DNA of 64,000 nucleotides from Mesostigma viride (Eukaryota; Streptophyta; Mesostigmatophyceae; Mesostigmatales; Mesostigmataceae), in the NCBI GenBank assembly GCA_009746045.1, contig RPFO01000264.1, positions 122,001-186,000 of the forward strand, read 5' to 3'. Positions within the stretch are counted from its first letter, which is position 1; each line of letters opens with the position of its first letter. Shown piece by piece: positions 1-9,034 of this stretch. The notes below the pieces were generated by a model, which ran no database searches, was not told the DNA's origin, and saw only the letters and a list, made by a program, of their open reading frames with translations. A program made the translations under genes and the position numbers.

Positions 1-776
1 CCATGCAAGGGCAACCCGAATGTTGGTTCTTACAGGTTGCTGTATATATGTTTTCTAGTGCTTGTTTCCAACCTGTTGCTAATAAAGAACCTGGTTGTGT
101 GACCATGTGGAACATGGTTGCCAGGGAGCCACATTCTGGGTTATATATTGCTTGAATAAAACATAACCATGTCATGTCATTCTCATGTTGTTCTCATGGT
201 TGTAATGTTTCTCTTGTGTAAAGTTCCAGGTCATCTATAAACCTGGAGGTTGGGGTGGGGTTCAATTCCCCAGCAGAGCCACAGCCTGGCATGAGTGATT
301 CCTGGGCTTAACACCCAGTGAAGACATGGGCTCCCCAATAAGGCAGTATTTGTAAGGTGCTACCTGAGTCTCTTTGAGCATAAAAGGGAAAGGCTGGCCA
401 AGGCGGGCGCCATAAGAACGGGCGCCTGTGATAACTGTGAAAGATCAGGAACTCACAATAATACGTTCTTGGCATCCTTTAATCCCAGCCATTGGACTAG
501 GTAATGTGCCTTGACTTTAATCTAACACCAAGTTCCCAAGGAAAGGTTGGGAGCTGACCAAGGGGTCAGGGGATAACCTGGGGTGACCTCTGATTCACTG
601 GCCAGTACACCTAGCCTGGTCCAAGGGCGTATATGTTGTTTCCCAAAAGGAGGCAGGACCCTGGGCCCTATCAGGTCTGATCAACCCCAAGGGACCAAGC
701 GGTCTGTGGCTGAGTGGGCACAAGCAAGGTTAGGCTTGTTTCAAGCTGGTCCAGCTCCAAAAGAAGAAAGGGTTGG
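1..776 (+). mobile_element. 3' noncoding end of a family A element (left edge cut by window)
   Basis: This stretch matches the 3' noncoding region that follows pol in the A copies at 5816-6362/14224-14694 (+) and 36216-37225 (-). It holds, in order, the T-arm-like motif GGGGTTCAATTCCCC (257-271), the paired GGCGCC motifs near 405-425, and a hairpin whose loop reads CAATAATACG. That loop is one base different from the CAATAGTACG of the other A copies. A purine-rich tract (AAGAAGAAAGGGTTGG) abuts the LTR and should be the plus-strand primer. The pol of this copy would lie to the left of the window. Confidence 0.85.
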
Positions 777-1421
777 AGTTAGCATTTTGGGCAACCAATA
801 TGCTAAGTGGATGCAGTTTGGAAAGACCTTTCCAACGCCGTGCTGACCGCCTGAAACAGACAAGGGACGAGAAAGATATCAAGTCCCGAAGTCCTAGCCG
901 TCCGTGGCCGACTAGGGTGCAGTCCTCTGGTGTAGTGGACAGGACACGTGGCAGGCCGTGCCTGCACAGGCTTAGCCTGTCTATCACGTGACTGTGGTCC
1001 ACGTAGACCAGGAGGAGCAGCAGCCTGCAACTAGTAGGGTACCGGAGCTGGCACAGGGCTGCAAGGATACTAGGCCTTGCAGGCTTGTGACAGGTCCTGT
1101 ACTTCCTAGGTTGCAGAGTCTAGGCAAATCCAGTTCGTCCTGGCTCTGCACTGATGCCAGTGGACGTTGAGGATTTGCTTGCACGCCTGCACGTGCCTCG
1201 TCACACCGATGGGAACGAGGAACAACGCAAAGGATATAGCTTGGTCATGGGGGATGACCAGCTATCTCGGAAAGCACGAACCGTGGGTGCCACCTTGGTC
1301 GTGGAAGTGCCCATTGTGGTCGTGGCCTGGTGAACAGATTTAAGGTTGCTGCCTTGCAACATTGGCTAAGACGCGCTGTGAAAGATCAAGAGCTCACATA
1401 CGTTGAGAGCTCTTTCTAACT
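777..1421 (+). repeat. LTR, family A (3' LTR of the copy entering from the left)
   Basis: It begins AGTTAGCATTTTGGG right after a purine tract and ends CTTTCTAACT. It is closely similar to the LTR at 14695-15342, especially in the first 400 bp. The last part, with a stem AAGAGCTC/GAGCTCTT, has drifted. What follows is a piece of D leader and not an A leader, so I read it as a 3' LTR. Confidence 0.85.
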
Positions 1422-1512
1422 GACGGACCCTGCGGCCTCGCCACTTGGCGTATCTGTGTGTTCGCCCGTGCGGCTCCGTGTACCGGAAGCCATCGGGATT
1501 TTTATGAATACA
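1422..1512 (-). other. Truncated 5' leader of a minus-strand family D element with its primer site
   Basis: On the minus strand this follows the D LTR directly. It starts TGTATTCATAAA (1512-1501), the position of a primer-binding site. The reverse complement, TTTATGAATACA, occurs in the 3' noncoding region of the D copy at 28506-28517. The leader is cut after 91 bp by the A LTR at 1421. Confidence 0.65.
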
Positions 1513-1857
1513 AGTTAAAGCCCGACCGGCTCAGCTATGGCGGTCGGTCACGTTGAGCTTGGGATAAGGTGAACACAGAGAACTACTGTCGGAGCTGGCC
1601 CACCACTGGTTTATGTCTTAGCCAGCAAACCCTATCCGGTTAGCCGTAACCGTGGGACAAGCTAGCCGTCCGTACTGACCCGGATAAGGCCCCGGACTGG
1701 GGCCTAGGTGGCGCCGGCCCTAGGCGCCGCCCTTAGACCGGTCGCCCGCATCGGACCGCCGGATTATAGCCGGCGGCTGAGCGGACGCTAGCGGATGGCG
1801 TGCGGACGGACATGGGGAACTCAGAGCCAGATCCTAGGGCTCTAGAGTTACTCAACT
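1513..1857 (-). repeat. LTR, family D (5' LTR of a truncated minus-strand copy)
   Basis: It is the inverted counterpart of 28859-29206 and highly similar over its whole length. On the minus strand it starts AGTTGAGTAACT and ends CTTTAACT. The rest of this copy is missing. Confidence 0.8.
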
Positions 1858-2128
1858 GATGCTCCTCTTGAAGTCTCCAACATGGTCATGTTTGGAATTT
1901 TTTTGATCATATTTACAATATATGAAAAGAGACAACAAACGTGGAAGCATGGCACGCCGAGGCCGATAATATATGTGTGAAATATGAAAAGAGACAACAT
2001 CTTTGGCAAGCATGATCATATCATGCTTGCCAAACATATGAATGATATCGACCATGTCCAGAAACCATGTTTGCCAATGGTGCATTTAGGATACATTTGA
2101 AGCTGTGCAAATGTATCCTAATCCGGTA
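1858..2128. repeat. AT-rich spacer with perfect hairpins
   Basis: I recognise no gene here. There is a perfect 14-bp inverted repeat with a 3-nt loop (TTGGCAAGCATGAT, about 2011-2042). An 11-bp inverted repeat around an 8-nt loop (GGATACATTTG, about 2089-2118) lies against the start of the A pol fragment. The string TATGAAAAGAGACAACA occurs twice (about 1921 and 1983). This could be a small inverted-repeat element or debris at a deletion joint that removed the A 5' LTR, leader ORF and gag. Confidence 0.45.
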
Positions 2129-5100
2129 AAACCACCCTCCCCTGTAAATAGTCAATCACCCCTTGGGGAAGGTGTGTTGGATGTACATAAGGATGGGGGT
2201 GTGCCCCTTGTGCAGCACCAAGGGTGTAAAGATGTTGTTCTTCCACTGGATTGCAATAACAATGCTGCAGCTGAATTCCCTATGCCTCATGCAGGTGGTG
2301 GGTCTCCAGCAGGTGCTGGCCTGGAGGGCCAAAGGACCTTGCTGGAAGGGCCTGGAGCGGTCCAGGGAGCAGGGCCTGGCTTGGGGAGTCAGGATGGCCT
2401 GCAGGAAGGCCCTGGAACCTCAGGAGTGGATCATGTGTCCCCACACACGGTTCAGACGTCTCGCCAGGTCAGTACTGACAGAGTGCTGAGCTATGCTGAG
2501 GCTGGCCATAGATTGCATCATATGTTTGGGCATTCTGGGCAGGCAGCAATGTTTGCTTGGAAGCTAGGTAGGGAGCCTTTGTGGGAGGCATGCCAGGCTG
2601 CTGCTGAGAACTGTGGTTGCCAGGAGAATGCTGTTCACCCACCTCAGTCCCATGCTAGGGAGCCTGCTAGGGAGCGTGGCGACATCCAGATGGATATCCA
2701 GCATATCAGGGGCTTGTATATTTTGATAGGTATTAATTTCTTTAGGGTTATTCTCCCAGTTATCGGGTTTTTCCTTATGTTGCATGCCTATCTCACCTCC
2801 GTAATCTATCATTCTCAATGAATATATTGGTAGGGGTGGACAGGTTCAGCAGATACAGGCTGATAGACGTTCTGCCTGGTATGCAGGAGCACCACTTGTT
2901 GTTGGGTATGAAGGCCCTGATCCCAGGCTTTGGGGTGTGCAAGAGTGTGCAGGCAGACTTGCAGTTTGACTGTTTGCTCAAGCATCAGGACCAGCTGCCT
3001 TGTAAGCTGGTAGTAGTCCCCAGGGAGAGTCATGGGCAGCAAGGGGCTGTAGAGAGATCCATACGTGAAGTGAAGACAGTGGTGCTAGCAGCAGAGTCAG
3101 TGCCACTTGTGGCATCTGCCTTAGAGAGGGCAGCCTGGTGTAAGGGGATAGAAGAGCAGCTGAACCACAGGGTTAACTATTACTTTGATGGTGTGGCTGT
3201 CTCTCCCCTGGCCCTGCAGTATAGCTTGCTGCCTGAGAACGTGGTGCAGGCCAGTCTTAGGAAGGCAGATAGGTTATTTGCCCAGCTGAGACGTAAGGAC
3301 AAGAACTGGAATGTGCTGAGGCCTCAGGTGGGGCTGAAGGTCAGGATGTGGAAGGAACCATCTATTCCAGGCAAGCGGGGGAAGTGGCAGGATGGGGTTG
3401 TCACTCGTGTGGAAGAAGCTAACAGATCTTGCCTGGTGGCTTTGGAAAAGGATCCAAGGCACGTGTACAGGTTGTCCTGGGCTCATGTCAAGGAAAGAAG
3501 GCCACATGCAATCTGGTCTGCAGACGGGCCAGGCCCTCCCAGCTGGGTTGAGGAGCCAGGCCAGAGCCAGGCAGCAGCAGCTAACAATCCTCTGGTGGTG
3601 GATGATGGTCTGTCCCTGCTGGAAGATGACGAGCAGGAGGAGGCTGCTGAAGCAACTGTCACAAGGCCAGAGGGGACGGGGCAGCCACCTAAGGCCCGGG
3701 GGCCTCTCATGGCGGACGTCATCCGAGCACTCATGCGCAGCAAACATGATCCCAAGGTATCCAAGCTCACGGGGTGGGGGTCATGCTGGGCAGCTACAAT
3801 GCATGGAGGTAGATACCAACTCACAAGTGTCTGTCATCAGGGAAGAGGATGCTGTAGGCTTACAGATGTCCCATCCCAGTTGCCTTGCTGTGTCTGATTT
3901 CTCAGGAAAGGTGTCCATGAAGATCCTAGGGGAAGTGAGTGTGCCTATCTTAGGGGTGCCCACCACGTTCTGTGTGGTAGAGGGCTATAAGGGGCCTGCC
4001 ATTCTGGGACAGAACTTCTTGTGCATGCCAGGGGTTACTTTGACCTCTGATGAGTTGGCACTAGAAGGCAGGGGCAGCCTCCCCCTTGAAAGATATCACT
4101 ATTCCCAGGGTCTTGCAGTGGCGGTGAAGGCTGTTATTAGGAGTCAGCCAGCTGAGGGTCCTCAGAGTCAGGAGCCCATAGCTGAGGACTTGTTGATAAT
4201 CCCAACCACCTTTGATCCAAGGCAGTTAGGGGTAAACAGGTACCAGATAGCTGCTCACAGTCCTATTCCCTGGCGCCAGCTAGTCGAGATGATGCAGAGC
4301 CCCAAGATGGCTAAGGCATGGACTCTTGGCTTTGTTGCTTCTGGGCATGAGTGGATAGTTTCCAACTGTGCAGAACCTGTGGATGAGCTGCCAGAAGTTC
4401 ACCAGCTGCTCAGATTGATGTTTGTCCTCAAGCTCAAGGAGGTTGATGGTGTCCAGGTGCCACATGTCAGACCAGTTGTAACCGAGTATCATGGCACTGG
4501 CCAGTTGTTAGATGAGGAGCTCTATACCCCAGGGATGCTGCATGACACGTGGAGGATTCTGCTGTGTATATTTCTGTCTTTTCTGGTTAAGGGTGTGCCC
4601 TATAGCTCTGTGCTGATTGATTTCAAGAGGGCTTTTCTCAAGGGTGACCAAGATCAGGCTAGGCAGACTTGGAGAGATATCCCTCCTTTCTTTGTGACTG
4701 TACCTGCTGTATGGAGAGCAGAGATAAAGGCCAGGTACCTGAGAATTCTGAAAGGGTTGGAAGGTCTCAGGTCCAGTCCCATTATCTGGAGAAAGAGCCT
4801 AGAGAAATTCTTAAAGAATACTTGTGGGTTCTCGGTGTCTCCAGTGGATCCCTGTTTGTTCCAAGGGTCCTACAATTGCCTTCCTGTCTTTGCCTCACTG
4901 CATGGTGATGACCTGCATCTCATAGGTCCACCAGACTGGGTTGAGGCTGTCTTGGCTAAGATCCAGAAGCGGTTTGAGCTGGGTAAGATACAGCACATGG
5001 TGGAGAATGAGCCTATGGTCTTCTGTGGCATGCAGGCTACGTTGTTCCAAGCCAAGGGCTCGTGGTTCATCAGGATGGAGGGTGGTAAGGACTACCCACA

Positions 5101-5815
5101 GCAGATTGTAGATGCATTGCAGGAGCCCATCACGCAGGCTAGGTGTGCTACCATCAGGGGCATGCTGGCATGGCTTGCAAGTATATGTGCCCCTGACTTG
5201 CTGGTTCTGAGTCGACTTACTGATTCCCAGCTGGTTGAGGTGGGTGCTGAGAGTGTGGTGCAGGCTGTCATGATGTCTCCCCCTCTCATACTGGGTCCTG
5301 TGGATTTGTACAAGCCCCTTGACATGGTTCTTAGCTATGTGGACAGTTCTATGGATAATAGGAAGGTCACAGAGGTCAGGGGCAGGGCAGCAGCATTAGT
5401 TACCCTGGAGCAAGATCACACCTCACTTGTTACCTGGTACAGTCGGTTGCAGAACAGGGTTACACCCAGCAGTGATATTGCTGAGTGCAGGGCAATCTGT
5501 GAAGGGCTGCATACTGCTCTTTACTTGAGGGAGCTCTTCTACCAGCTATGTCAAGTGGCTTCCTGTAGGTTGCAGCTGCACACACTGGTGAGGACTGATA
5601 GCATGGGCATGGTGCAATTTGTGCACAGGCAGCTGGCCAGGAGCAGGGACCTTGACTACTTGTTGCTCAAGGAGATGTCCTACCTAGCTCACATTGAACA
5701 TCATGTGCCTGGTGTGGACAACCCTGCAGATGCCCTCACCAAGCTGGAGGAGAAGGCAGAGAGGCAGTACCCCCTGCTCCGTGGGCTCATGGACCCCTTA
5801 CATGGGCGGCCATAG
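2129..5815 (+). pseudogene. pol: Family A pol, copy A1: integrase - protease-like - RT - RNase H, broken
   Basis: The polyprotein is almost identical to the minus-strand copy at 37226-40794. In order: a zinc-binding HHCC region (HHMFGH ... CGCQ, about 2515-2630), a DDE integrase core (MDIQHIRG, QADLQFD, GQQGAVERSIRE), and an SH3-like integrase tail (WKEP...GKRGKW...GVVTRV). A retropepsin-like segment follows (EVDTNSQVSVI near 3810, AILGQNFL near 4000). Then come the RT (DFKRAFLKGD, SLHGDDLHL near 4900) and the RNase H ending in VDNPADALTKL. The reading frame is broken by a 104-bp insertion at 2721 and by 4 extra bases at about 3801, so it cannot make a full product. Gag and the upstream ORF are missing. 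Confidence 0.9.
2721..2824. repeat. 104-bp insertion inside the A1 integrase
   Basis: The sister copy on the minus strand reads without a break from GGCTTGTATA to TATTGGTGG. A1 carries about 104 extra, AT-richer bases here. They contain a subterminal inverted pair TGATAG/CTATCA. The length is not a multiple of three, so integrase is disrupted just after its first catalytic Asp. Edges are uncertain by a few bases because of TATA repeats at both sides. Confidence 0.7.
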
Positions 5816-6362
5816 AGACCAGGCCTTGCTTCAGCTTGGGTGCCCCCAGTGGGCTGCTTGACCAAAGTACCAAGTGGTGACTGGTGCTTACTGGTTGACA
5901 GCCGGTCCTTCAGGGTTAGGTACACCCTCCTGGACAGGAGTTGGTGTGGAATGTCACTCCTACCAGCTGAGAATCATGCCTGGCCCTCCCCATGGGGTTC
6001 AGAAGAGTCGCCAGGACTTAAGTCGACGCCTTTGGCCTCAAACAGTTAGGCCATGCAAGGGCAACCCGAATGTTGGTTCTGACAGGTTGCTGTACATATG
6101 TTTTCTAGTGCTTGGTTCCAACCTGTTGCTAATAAAGAACCTGGTTGTGTGACCATGTGGAACATGGTTGCCAGGGGGCCACATTCTGGGTTATATAATG
6201 CTTGAATAAAACAAAATCATGTCATGTCATTCTCATGTTGTTCTCATGGTTGTAATGTTTCTCTTGTGTACAGTTCCAGGTCACCTATAAACCTGGAGGT
6301 TGGGGTGGGGTTCAATTCCCCAGCAGAGCCACAGCCTGGCATGAGTGATTCCTGGGCTTAAC
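5816..6362 (+). other. Family A 3' noncoding region, first part (before the B insertion)
   Basis: This part holds a CCAGGT/ACCTGG hairpin directly upstream of the T-arm-like motif GGGGTTCAATTCCCC at 6307-6321. It ends with TTAAC (6358-6362), the 5-bp target site duplicated by element B. The region continues at 14224. Confidence 0.8.
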
Positions 6363-6979
6363 AGTTAACGTAAAGGATTTACGTTAGATGGATAGAGATT
6401 GTTACGCTCTTTCCAGCGGCACCTTGAACGCCTCATTTGGTTAAGGAACGTAAAAGTTATGACGTTTCCTAGACTGTGCCGACAGTACCCGGCGCGCCAC
6501 TGTGGGCGCGTACGGACACAGGATGTACAAGTGTCACTTTGATAGTCCGCAGGACGTTGACAGGACTTGTACAGGACTTGATGGTCAATTGATAGGTAGG
6601 CGCGCTGTAGCGCGCCAGGACCTATGAGACAATTGATGCTGAGTAGTGTACGGATAGGTCCACAGGACTAGCCGTATGGACAATTGATAGATCTGCGCGC
6701 CAAAGGCGTGCCAGAGTCTGTGTAATCAATTGATTGACAGTTCAGCTGTGACAGAGCAGCTGAATACTTGGACGCGTCCCTAGCAACCTATATGTGTGAC
6801 TTGGTAGCACCGGGACGCTAGTTCTTGCGTGCACGTTCTCTTGGCACTGCGACCCTGTCGTCTGTGCTGCGTGCAGTCTTGGAAGTGACGTGACTTACGT
6901 CTGTGTTACTTATTCTTAATAAAGGCAACATTCCTGCAAGAACCATGGCGGAATTCAGGGCATTCACTCTCTCGCAACT
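6363..6979 (+). repeat. 5' LTR of element B
   Basis: It starts AGTTAACG and ends TCGCAACT. A poly(A) signal AATAAA lies at about 6919. Near-palindromic blocks containing GGCGCG and CAATTGAT recur inside it. It is nearly identical to 13607-14223. Confidence 0.93.
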
Positions 6980-7049
6980 CGTATTACTCGCCTTTTTCCA
7001 AACATGCCAAATTCTGAGGAATTCCGCATTCCAACTGATGAGGAGGTAG
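6945..7049 (+). CDS. Possible short upstream ORF spanning the B LTR/leader joint
   Basis: An ATG in strong context (ACCATGG) lies 35 bp before the LTR end and opens 34 codons. They run through the primer site and overlap the start of the next ORF in another frame. The peptide is hydrophobic in the middle (LSQLVLLAFF). If transcripts start upstream of it, it could reduce initiation at 7004. It may equally be chance; I see no second family with the same feature. Confidence 0.2.
   Translation: MAEFRAFTLSQLVLLAFFQTCQILRNSAFQLMRR
6980..6987 (+). promoter_or_regulatory. Primer-site position of B (CGTATTAC), complementary to 13157-13164
   Basis: The eight bases directly after the 5' LTR do not begin with TGG, so they do not fit the CCA end of a tRNA. 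Their reverse complement GTAATACG lies in the loop of a hairpin in the same element's 3' noncoding region. Confidence 0.55.
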
Positions 7050-7753
7050 CTGCTCCGCCGGCTGACCCCTTACCGGCTCCGCATCTGCGCGAGCCAAGGC
7101 CGGCCGCGCCATCGTGGCAACAACTGCTTGACGAGGTCACGATTTCGCTTGACGAACTCCATCGTCGGCAGCGCGCAGCACTCCCATTGCTCGGGGATTT
7201 TCCCGAGAACCCCCAACTGCCGCAGCTGGTGCCGGCCATTCGTGGGCCGTTGGACACCATTCGAAACATTCTTTCGCAATTTACGGTCCAGGTCCGTGGC
7301 GGCTTGCGGTCGGTAACTGAGGTCACCACCGCTATCGAGGAGATCGACAACGCCATTTCCTCGCTGACCGGCTACCAGAGAAATTTGCAAAACTGGGCAT
7401 CGACACGCACGGGGGGCGCGCCGGTGGTCACGACGAATTTATTTCAAGACCTCGCATTGCTGTCGCTGCTTACACGCGGCGTGCGCAGTCGAGAGCGACA
7501 GGTGCTCATCAACCTGGTCGCCTTTCTCGCAGCCTTGCGCGAGTGGATTCCCGCAGGCTGGGAGTTGCTTTCAATTTTTACTCATCCTCTGCGCCTCGTC
7601 GCGCGTCGGCGAATTGCAATTTTCGAGCCGACGCAAAACGCAGCGAACACACCGGTGTTGATTCATACGGGTGCAGGTCCGGCCCACACGCCGGATATGG
7701 AGGATCCAGAGTACACCTATCAGTACTGTGATTTTCGCGGCCTCGATTACTGA
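7004..7753 (+). CDS. Family B upstream ORF (249 aa), unknown function
   Basis: This intact ORF lies between the primer site and gag. I recognise no domain. The N-terminal third is acidic and proline-rich. The middle (about residues 40-140) is rich in regularly spaced hydrophobic residues and likely helical or coiled-coil (IRNILSQF, VTTAIEEIDNAISSL). The C-terminal half has basic LRLVARRR. ORFs in the same place occur in families A, A2 and C, so it is probably an element gene. It shows no clear similarity to the A/A2 version. The start is the first ATG of the frame, 24 bp after the LTR. Confidence 0.65.
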   Translation: MPNSEEFRIPTDEEVAAPPADPLPAPHLREPRPAAPSWQQLLDEVTISLDELHRRQRAALPLLGDFPENPQLPQLVPAIRGPLDTIRNILSQFTVQVRGGLRSVTEVTTAIEEIDNAISSLTGYQRNLQNWASTRTGGAPVVTTNLFQDLALLSLLTRGVRSRERQVLINLVAFLAALREWIPAGWELLSIFTHPLRLVARRRIAIFEPTQNAANTPVLIHTGAGPAHTPDMEDPEYTYQYCDFRGLDY

Positions 7754-7917
7754 ATAAATCGGCCCGTTTTCACGTACAAGTCGGCATTTTGTCGATTTTT
7801 CAGCGGCGATTCGCGGGGGCGGCGGCGACACCGGCGCAGGCGGCACTTGAGACAGTTTTTGTACATACCTTCTTCCGCTGCTTTGCTCGGTGTTTTTTGG
7901 ATAGCTTGTAGTGAATA

Positions 7918-9031
7918 ATGGCAGACGGGCGCCGTAGCAAGGGTGCTCCAGCCAGCGGGAACAATGGTGGTGCTGGTAGTGGGACAGCTCACGTAGATGA
8001 CGTGGGTGTCACCGGGGAAATTACCAATGTTCATCACAACCCTAATAATACACAAGCTGTTCATGGCTATGACCTTACCACCCAGGGTTTGCTTATTGTG
8101 AATCAACTGCAACCTGTCACGTCAGACTCAAAGCCCAAGCAGGCTGAGGAGTTTGTGGAGGGGCTAGAGGGGTTTCCAAGTTTGTACGGTGGTACAAACT
8201 ATTACCAGATCTGGATAGGTAGCCAGACTTTTGGCAAGTGTACAGATCAGATAAAGGACCTCACTAGAGAATGCAAGAAGGCCAACAAGGCCTGGTCAAG
8301 CTACGTGGCAGAATTAAAGGAGCTGCTAGAGGATCAGAGGAAGAAAGTGGGGATCCATTGGCAGGATAAATACCAGGGGTGGGAGGTCAAGGAGACCTGA
8401 TCCAGAACTTCCTTAACTATTGTAAAATGGTTGAGGAGGGCAGGGCTCACGGCTTTAATGTTGCTGACAACATAGCCCTGACAAACTGGCTCAAGGTTTC
8501 TGGGCTGGACAAGGCTACACGTGGCTCCTTAAAGGTCATGTGTGCCCCACACTCAACCCTCAAGGCCTACAAGGTCATAATCAAACAAGCACTCGAGGCA
8601 GAGGAGCTGTTTGAGGGTGGAGTGCCAGCAGTGAAGGCTACCCAGGCAGGTGGGCGTACCCAGGGGGCTCCAAGACGTCTGAGGCTGACAGAAGCCAAGG
8701 AGGGCGTAGGGGCAACCATAACAAGCGGAAGGCCAATCATTCACCCGACCCTGACGGGAGGTCACACTCCAAGTCGGTGTTCAGGCGGGTGGGTGGTCAG
8801 CCCAAGCAGGGCAACGCGTCTGACAACGGGGGCAGTGGCCAGGGCAAGTCAAAGATACAATGCTACCTGTGCAAGGGGTGGGGGCACATCAAGAAGGAGT
8901 GTCCCAGCTTCAAGAAGTCCCAGGGCCAGGGCAGCAACAAGAATAACAACAACAACAAGAAGAACAACAACAAGTCCCAGGCAGGCCAGCCTTCAAAGGG
9001 CAGTCAGCAAGAAGACAACAAGGAGCAGTGA
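7918..9031 (+). CDS. gag: Family B gag with CCHC zinc knuckle, two frameshifts
   Basis: The protein starts MADGRRSKG. The capsid-like part runs to about 8380 in one frame. It continues as LIQNFLNYCKMVEEGRAHGFNVADNIALTNWL, written here only in part: key blocks NYCKMVEEGRAHGF and VADNIALTNWL. The last part is in a third frame and carries the knuckle CYLCKGWGHIKKEC near 8862-8903, then an Asn/Lys/Gln-rich tail coded by AAC repeats. Shifts lie at about 8340-8400 and 8650-8750. The gag proteins of A and C read through equivalent regions, so these shifts are probably mutations. The frame ends with CAG TGA CTG, and pol continues in the same frame. Confidence 0.8.
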
Positions 9032-9034
9032 CTG
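9029..9034 (+). promoter_or_regulatory. Probable gag-pol stop-codon readthrough site (UGA CUG)
   Basis: Gag and pol of B share one frame and are separated by this single TGA. From 9032 to the first pol ATG at 9173 there is no other stop. The context UGA-CUN recurs at the same place in A, A2 and C. UGA followed by CU is a known leaky context. Confidence 0.6.

Noticed and set aside
2716..2833. The insertion in A1 integrase as a spliceosomal intron
   Set aside because: A GT...AG choice exists, but removing it would not restore the sequence of the intact sister copy, and the true insertion edges lack GT and AG.
8340..8750. Programmed frameshifting in B gag
   Set aside because: Gag of C is open through the same region and A is open to near its knuckle; the B shifts are at places without a conserved slippery site, so decay or sequence error is simpler.
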